The position numbers and the translations under genes are program-made. 8,555 nt of DNA from Acidimicrobiaceae bacterium (GTDB lineage Bacteria > Actinomycetota > Acidimicrobiia > Acidimicrobiales > RAAP-2), in NCBI GenBank assembly GCA_003151555.1, contig PLXU01000011.1, forward strand, positions 1 to 8,555, read 5' to 3'. Positions 4,065 through 8,555 of the stretch are shown piece by piece. A model generated the notes under the pieces. That model ran no database searches. It worked only from the letters and a program-made list of their open reading frames with translations, and was not told where the DNA came from. The stretch's first letter is position 1. Each line of letters opens with the position of its first letter.

Positions 4065-6791
4065 GTGGAGATGGTCCAAAGCGAGCGCGGCCGAGAGTCG
4101 GCGGTCGTGCACGACTACCCACTGGCGTGGGCGTTCGACGGGTTGTTGACCAACGGCTCGTCCGTGCTCATTCGTCCGATCCGTGCGAGGGACGCGCCGC
4201 AACTCGTCTGCTTTGGCGACGTCCTTGTTCGTCGCGACGCCGTCGATTCCAACTCAACGCAAGAAGCGGCCGAAAGTGTTGCCGACGCCGACTACTCCTT
4301 GCGGATGGCCTTTGTGGCTATTGCCTCCGACGAGATCGTTGCGGTCGCCACCTACGATCGCGCCCACGCAAATGATTCCGCGGCCACGATCATTGTTGAC
4401 GTCAAAGAGCCCTATCGTCAGCACGGGGTCGCGACGCTGCTTTTTGAGAGTCTGGCTGCATACGCGCGCTCACAAGGAGTAGAACGCTTTCACGCCGAGG
4501 TGGCGACTGGCAATGAGAACATGCTCGGGGTCCTTCACGCGCTGGGCTTGCGGATGGACTCGGTCGTTGAAGGCGACGTCGTGAGACTCGATATCGACCT
4601 TCGTCCGACGAGCGAGTATCGCGCGACGTGTGATGAACGAGAAGCGGTCGCCGAAGCGGCGAGCATGGCCGCCGTCTTGCGTCCCCGGGTCATAGCCGTT
4701 GTGGGGGCGGGACGTCGTCCGGGCAGTGCGGGGCACGAGGTCGTGCGATCACTTCTCGCCGGCGACGTGACGGGCACCGTGTACCCGGTGAACCCGAAGG
4801 CCCGCTCTGTCTGCGGCGTGGCGGCGTTCCCCGACCTTTCCTCGGTGCCCGAGCGCGTCGATCTCGCCATTGTCGCGGTACCGGCCGCGCAGGTATCGAA
4901 AGTTCTCCAAGAGGCCGCTCTCAGTGGTGTGCGCGCCGTGACGGTCATCACGGCGGGGTTCGCCGAGACCGGTCAGGTCGGCGCCGCCGCGGAGACCGAA
5001 CTGCTTTCGATGGCGCGCGAGTACGGCATGCGCATCGTCGGGCCGAACTGCCTCGGTCTCGTGAACACCGACCCCGAGGTGCGAATGAACGCCACTTTCG
5101 CCGGCCTCGATCCGCTCCCGGGTCGTCTGGCGCTGATTTCACAGTCAGGAGCGGTCGGCATCGCCCTCGCTGAGCAGGCGAGCGCCGCGGGTGTTGGACT
5201 TTCGAGCTTCATCTCGGTGGGCAACAAGCTCGACGTGAGTTCGAATGACCTGTTGTGCTTTTTTGAACGAGACGAGCGGACTTCGGTCATCGCCCTTTAC
5301 CTCGAGTCGCTGGGCAACCCGAGAAAGTTCGCCCGCATCGCGCGGCGCATCAGCGAGCACAAGCCGATTGTCGCTTTGAAGGCGGGCAGAAGCGCGGCCG
5401 GAGCGAGAGGCGCGCGCTCGCACACCGCAGCGGCCGCTACTCCGGAAGTGTCGGTGGAGGCGCTCTTGCGAAGCGCCGGAGTGATAAAGGTCGATCGTCT
5501 CGAAGAACTGCTCGACGTTTCGATGCTCGTACTCGCGGCGCCCCTGCCGGCGGGTCGGCGCGTCGCGCTGCTGGGAAACTCCGGGGGACCGCTCATCCTC
5601 GCCGCCGACGCGTGCGAAGCCAACGGCTTGCTCGTGACCGAGCTCGACGAGGCGACGACGACTGCGCTCCACGGATGTTTGGCCGCCGCCGCCGCGACGT
5701 CCAATCCGGTCGACCTGACGGCCGACGGAACTCGCGAGACGCTCGAGCGGGCTCTGGAAATCGTCCTCGCCGACGCGGCGATTGACGCGGTGATCGTGGT
5801 GGTGACCGAGGTGATATGCCTGTCGGGCCACGACGCTCGCCTCGCCGTCGAGGCGGTCGCGTCGCGCTTTGACAAACCGCTCGTCGCGTGCGTGCTCGGC
5901 CGTACACCTTCGAGTCACGGGCTCGAATTCCGTCGTGTCGCCGAGATTCCCACTCCCGAGCGCGCGGCGTCCGCGCTGGCTCACCTGTGTCGTTACGCGC
6001 AGTGGCGAAACCGCCCGAGGATTTCACTTGATGAACCGACGGCAATGGAGCCGCCTTCGGTCGTTCGAGAGATCGTCAGCGATTGGCTCGCCGAGAACCC
6101 GGCGGGCGGATGGCTCGGGCTCGATGAGGCGGCGCGCCTCCTGAGTTCGTGCGGGTTGCCCATACTGGCGACCCACGCGGTCTTCAGCGCCGACGAGGCC
6201 GCCGCCGTGGGCGAGTCCCTCGGCTTTCCGGTAGTTCTGAAGGCCCGCTCGGGCGACCTCGTCCACAAGTCCGACGTCGGTGGCGTGGCGACCTCGCTGA
6301 CGAGCGCGAGCGCGGTCCGCGCCGCGTACGAGGAGATGTCGGCGCGGCTCGGACAACAGATGGGTGGCGCGGTCATTCAGCCGATGGCGAAGGCGGGCGT
6401 CGAAGCCATCGTCGGACTCACGGTAGATCCCGTCTTCGGGTCGGTCGTGATGGTCGGACTCGGCGGGGTCATGACCGACGTACTGGGTGACCGGGCGTTC
6501 GCCGTGCCCCCACTCGATCCTCGAGAGGGACAGGCAATGGTCAGTTCGTTGCGCGCCGCGCCACTGCTGGATGGCTTTCGGGGCGCGCCACCAGTTGATC
6601 GACGGGCGCTGGCGGCCCTGGTCGAGAAGGTGGCCCGTGTCGCCGAGGAGGTACCCGAACTCGTCGAACTCGACTTGAATCCGGTCATCGTCACGCCGGA
6701 CGGCGCTCTCGTCGTTGACTGCAAGGCGCGTCTCGCCCCTCGCCACCTCGGTCCCGGTCCGTTGTTTCGAGCCCTGGGCCCACGAGGTTGA
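4065..6791 (+). CDS. GNAT acetyltransferase fused to NDP-forming acyl-CoA synthetase (ACD/Pat-like)
   Basis: A 908-residue cytosolic fusion. Residues about 30-180 form a GNAT domain, with the acetyl-CoA pyrophosphate loop RQHGVA at 118-123. From about 200 to 330 is a CoA-binding Rossmann domain (VIAVVGAGRRPGS from 209; GPNCLG from 326). Next is the succinyl-CoA-synthetase-like domain (ISQSGAVG from 358), with His453 in SHTAAAA at the phosphohistidine position of ADP-forming acyl-CoA synthetases. Residues about 683-905 form an ATP-grasp domain (Lys726 in VVLKA; HKSDVGGV from 734). With both histidines kept, it could interconvert acyl-CoA, ADP and phosphate with acid, CoA and ATP. By eye, the catalytic Glu expected on GNAT strand 4 is Thr108, so lysine acetylation is doubtful. 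Alternatives are a Pat-like protein acetyltransferase, or a ligase regulated by its GNAT domain. It stands alone on its strand behind a DosR-like box. Confidence 0.9.
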   Translation: MEMVQSERGRESAVVHDYPLAWAFDGLLTNGSSVLIRPIRARDAPQLVCFGDVLVRRDAVDSNSTQEAAESVADADYSLRMAFVAIASDEIVAVATYDRAHANDSAATIIVDVKEPYRQHGVATLLFESLAAYARSQGVERFHAEVATGNENMLGVLHALGLRMDSVVEGDVVRLDIDLRPTSEYRATCDEREAVAEAASMAAVLRPRVIAVVGAGRRPGSAGHEVVRSLLAGDVTGTVYPVNPKARSVCGVAAFPDLSSVPERVDLAIVAVPAAQVSKVLQEAALSGVRAVTVITAGFAETGQVGAAAETELLSMAREYGMRIVGPNCLGLVNTDPEVRMNATFAGLDPLPGRLALISQSGAVGIALAEQASAAGVGLSSFISVGNKLDVSSNDLLCFFERDERTSVIALYLESLGNPRKFARIARRISEHKPIVALKAGRSAAGARGARSHTAAAATPEVSVEALLRSAGVIKVDRLEELLDVSMLVLAAPLPAGRRVALLGNSGGPLILAADACEANGLLVTELDEATTTALHGCLAAAAATSNPVDLTADGTRETLERALEIVLADAAIDAVIVVVTEVICLSGHDARLAVEAVASRFDKPLVACVLGRTPSSHGLEFRRVAEIPTPERAASALAHLCRYAQWRNRPRISLDEPTAMEPPSVVREIVSDWLAENPAGGWLGLDEAARLLSSCGLPILATHAVFSADEAAAVGESLGFPVVLKARSGDLVHKSDVGGVATSLTSASAVRAAYEEMSARLGQQMGGAVIQPMAKAGVEAIVGLTVDPVFGSVVMVGLGGVMTDVLGDRAFAVPPLDPREGQAMVSSLRAAPLLDGFRGAPPVDRRALAALVEKVARVAEEVPELVELDLNPVIVTPDGALVVDCKARLAPRHLGPGPLFRALGPRG

Positions 6792-6902
6792 CCCTGCCGG
6801 GCGTCAGGCACCGCGAAGCGCACGACGAGAGACGTGCTCGACGAGTCGTAACGGGACCTTCTTCCCTGGTCGAGTGGTCGCGAGCTGCGCGAGACTACGG
6901 TT
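6792..6902 (+). promoter_or_regulatory. Upstream region of hydB with a DosR-like site
   Basis: This 111-base spacer separates the GNAT-ACD stop from the hydB start. A DosR-like site lies at 6850-6869: core GGGACCTTCTTCCC (6853-6866), 11 of 14 to the core and 12 of 20 overall, ending 33 bases before GTG 6903. No recognisable Shine-Dalgarno precedes GTG 6903. No clear terminator hairpin was found for the upstream gene, so read-through from it is possible. Confidence 0.4.
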
Positions 6903-8111
6903 GTGTTCGATAGCCACGACGCCAACGAGCAACGCCGACCCAGCGACGTCGCGACACTGAGTGTCGGTGCCGTGGTCGTGTTGGGAGTGGACGATTTCGC
7001 GACGTTGATCTCGAGATTGTTGGAGCTCGGTTACGAAGTGAAGGGACCCGTCGTGCGGGCGGGAGCGATCGTGCCCGGCGCGCTGAGTGGTGTCGGGGAC
7101 CTTCCGAAGGGCGTTCACGACGAACAGGGTCCCGGAGAGTACCGACTCGCGCACGGCGACGACGATCACCTCTTTGACTGGGCCGTCGGTCCGAGCGGTT
7201 GGAAGCCTGAGTTCTTTCCCCCTCACGACGAGTTGTGGCGCGCCCGAGTTTGCGATGGCCACGTGGAGCTGGTCGAGACCCCCGACGAGCGACGCCCGCT
7301 CGCGGTGGTGGGGGCGCGTCCTTGTGAGGCGGCCGCACTCGGGGTGCTTGATCGCGTCTTCATCGATGGAGCGCACAGCGACACGCGCTACGCCGAGCGT
7401 CGCGAGAACGCCTTTGTCGCGGTCGTGGAGTGCTCGAGCCCCGCGGCAACCTGTTTTTGTGACTCCATGGGCACCGGTCCGAACGTCGAAGCCGGTTTTG
7501 ATTTGGCGCTCACGGAGTTGGACGATGACGACGGCCACCGATTCTTGGCGCGCGTCGGTTCTGACCGCGCGCTCGCCGCGCTCGAGGGCGTGGCGTTCTC
7601 GCTCGCCTCGGCGCAGGACTTTTCCGCACGCGACGCCGTGCTCGAGGGCGCTCGGCGTCGAATGGTTCGTCACCTGGACGTCGACGGCCTCGCCGGGGTG
7701 CTCGCGAGAAACCTGGAGCACCCGCGCTGGGCCCAGGTAGCCGAGCGCTGCCTCTCGTGCGGTAACTGTACGCTGGTCTGTCCAACGTGCTTTTGCAGCG
7801 ACGTACGCGATGCGACCGAACTCGACGGCGACGTGGTTCGCCAACGTACGTGGGCGTCGTGCTTCAGTGTCGACCACTCGTATCTGCACGGCGGCGCGGT
7901 ACGCCCGACGACCCAGTCGCGCTATCGCCAGTGGATGACCCACAAGCTTTCGTCGTGGTGGGACCAGTTCGACACGACCGGCTGCGTGGGCTGTGGCCGA
8001 TGCATCGCCTGGTGTCCCGTCGGCATCGACCTCACCGAAGAGGCAGCGGCAATCGTTCGCTTCGACGGCGTGACCTCGGTGACGCGGCCGAGCGTACGGA
8101 GTCACTTGTGA
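6903..8111 (+). CDS. hydB: HydB-like 4Fe-4S dicluster protein, predicted [NiFe]-hydrogenase electron-transfer subunit
   Basis: A 402-residue soluble iron-sulfur protein of the sulfhydrogenase beta / anaerobic sulfite reductase A family. In group 3 [NiFe]-hydrogenases this subunit passes electrons between the FAD/NAD(P)-binding subunit and the hydrogenase small subunit. Two cluster motifs are clear: Cys283-x2-Cys286-x2-Cys289-x3-Cys293-Pro with extra Cys296 and Cys298 (PTCFC), and Cys361-x2-Cys364-x2-Cys367-x3-Cys371-Pro. Family cysteines also appear at 141 (ARPCEA) and at 184 and 186 (TCFCDS). The first roughly 20 residues are unconserved. GTG 6903 is the first start after an in-frame TAA at 6849-6851 and has no clear ribosome site, so a later GTG near 6975 is possible. 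There are no membrane segments. The stop overlaps the start of the next gene by four bases, so the two form one operon. An AsrA-type sulfite reductase subunit is the main alternative. Confidence 0.85.
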   Translation: MFDSHDANEQRRPSDVATLSVGAVVVLGVDDFATLISRLLELGYEVKGPVVRAGAIVPGALSGVGDLPKGVHDEQGPGEYRLAHGDDDHLFDWAVGPSGWKPEFFPPHDELWRARVCDGHVELVETPDERRPLAVVGARPCEAAALGVLDRVFIDGAHSDTRYAERRENAFVAVVECSSPAATCFCDSMGTGPNVEAGFDLALTELDDDDGHRFLARVGSDRALAALEGVAFSLASAQDFSARDAVLEGARRRMVRHLDVDGLAGVLARNLEHPRWAQVAERCLSCGNCTLVCPTCFCSDVRDATELDGDVVRQRTWASCFSVDHSYLHGGAVRPTTQSRYRQWMTHKLSSWWDQFDTTGCVGCGRCIAWCPVGIDLTEEAAAIVRFDGVTSVTRPSVRSHL

Positions 8112-8555
8112 GATCGATAGACGAACTCGTTGCCGCTCACCCTTTCGCGGCCGGACTCAATGACGAGCACCTGGCGTTGGTGGCGGGGTGCGCCCACAAC
8201 GTCTCACTAGACACGGACACGATGCTCTGCGTGGAAGGGGCGAGCGCTGACATGTTCTACCTCTTGCGTCGAGGTCACGTTTCGATCGAGGTGCACCAGG
8301 CGGGGCGCGGCCCGATCGTGATCGAGACCGTGGGACCGGGGGACGCGGTGGGATGGAGTTGGCTCGTGCCCCCGTATCGCTGGACTTTTGACGCGCGCGC
8401 AATCCAACCGGTGGGCGCTCTCGCCATCGACGGCGCGTGTCTGCGCGCGAAGTCTCTCGAGGACACGACGCTCGGCTTCGCCCTCTTGTCACGAGTGACG
8501 CAAGAGCTCCTCGAACGACTTCAGGCAACCCGAGTACGGCTGCTCGACCTCTACG
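8108..8555 (+). CDS. Cyclic-nucleotide-binding-domain protein (Crp-like fold), 3' end outside window
   Basis: The frame opens at GTG 8108, overlapping the hydB stop as GTGA, and stays open for 149 codons to the window end. It is a beta-barrel of the cNMP-binding fold: an N-terminal helix (MRSIDELVAAHPFAAGL), strands ending in DMFYLLRRGHVSIEV (48-62), and GPGDAVGWSWLVPPYR (76-91) where the phosphate-binding cassette sits. The Gly-Glu...Arg-Ser/Thr-Ala pattern that holds cAMP in Crp is absent, so cAMP binding is doubtful. A C-terminal helix (RVTQELLERLQATRVRLLDLY) follows. A DNA-binding HTH would lie past the edge. Related stand-alone domains are about 150-160 residues, so I expect the stop within a few codons. 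Tight coupling to hydB suggests a regulatory or sensing role in the hydrogenase operon. Confidence 0.85.
   Translation, partial: MRSIDELVAAHPFAAGLNDEHLALVAGCAHNVSLDTDTMLCVEGASADMFYLLRRGHVSIEVHQAGRGPIVIETVGPGDAVGWSWLVPPYRWTFDARAIQPVGALAIDGACLRAKSLEDTTLGFALLSRVTQELLERLQATRVRLLDLY

Noticed and set aside
5145..5984. 279-codon minus-strand open frame inside the GNAT-ACD gene
   Set aside because: The opposite strand encodes conserved ACD motifs throughout; this frame is low-complexity, Arg-rich shadow sequence.
6024..6746. 240-codon minus-strand open frame opposite the ATP-grasp domain
   Set aside because: Shadow of the ATP-grasp coding strand, without recognisable domains or a ribosome site.
6804..8105. 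Long open frame (433 codons) on the minus strand opposite hydB
   Set aside because: It mirrors hydB, has no family motif, is rich in Arg/His/Val as expected of antisense high-GC codons, and the plus strand has clear 4Fe-4S motifs.
1..8555. CRISPR array, insertion sequence, integrase, tRNA or rRNA
   Set aside because: No spaced direct repeats, transposase motifs, terminal inverted repeats, cloverleaf or rRNA-like segments were seen on either strand.

Overview
The window is high-GC bacterial DNA with closely packed genes, most likely from an actinomycete-type bacterium (Actinomycetota). An Acidimicrobiia-like lineage is a guess from overall style only. The evidence is several GTG starts, a phosphofructokinase of the G104/K124 type known from actinobacteria, an N-terminal GNAT fused to an NDP-forming acyl-CoA synthetase, and a near-consensus DosR/DevR-type operator.

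Layout: 1-212 is the 3' end of phosphoenolpyruvate synthase (+). 213-542 is non-coding. 543-1556 is a type I glyceraldehyde-3-phosphate dehydrogenase (-). 1557-1853 is a divergent intergenic region with small inverted repeats. 1854-2867 is a PfkB/ribokinase-family sugar kinase (+). 2868-2921 is a short convergent spacer with a nested hairpin. 2922-3905 is a PfkA-type 6-phosphofructokinase (-). 3906-4064 is a divergent regulatory region holding the 17/20 DosR-like box. 4065-6791 is a 908-residue GNAT/acyl-CoA synthetase (ADP-forming) fusion (+). 6792-6902 is a promoter region with a weaker DosR-like site. 6903-8111 is a HydB-like iron-sulfur protein (+). From 8108 to the window end runs a cyclic-nucleotide-binding-domain protein (+), overlapping the previous gene by 4 bases and cut by the window edge.

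Taken together this looks like part of a low-oxygen or dormancy energy island. It pairs central carbon enzymes of glycolysis and gluconeogenesis (PEP synthase, GAPDH, two phosphofructokinase-family kinases) with an enzyme that could make ATP from acyl-CoA and with the first genes of what is probably a group 3 [NiFe]-hydrogenase operon. From memory, the mycobacterial DosR regulon island has a comparable mix (PEP synthase, PfkB, group 3b hydrogenase). The hydrogenase catalytic subunits are not in this window and are predicted to lie just past its right edge. No mobile element, CRISPR array, tRNA or rRNA was seen.
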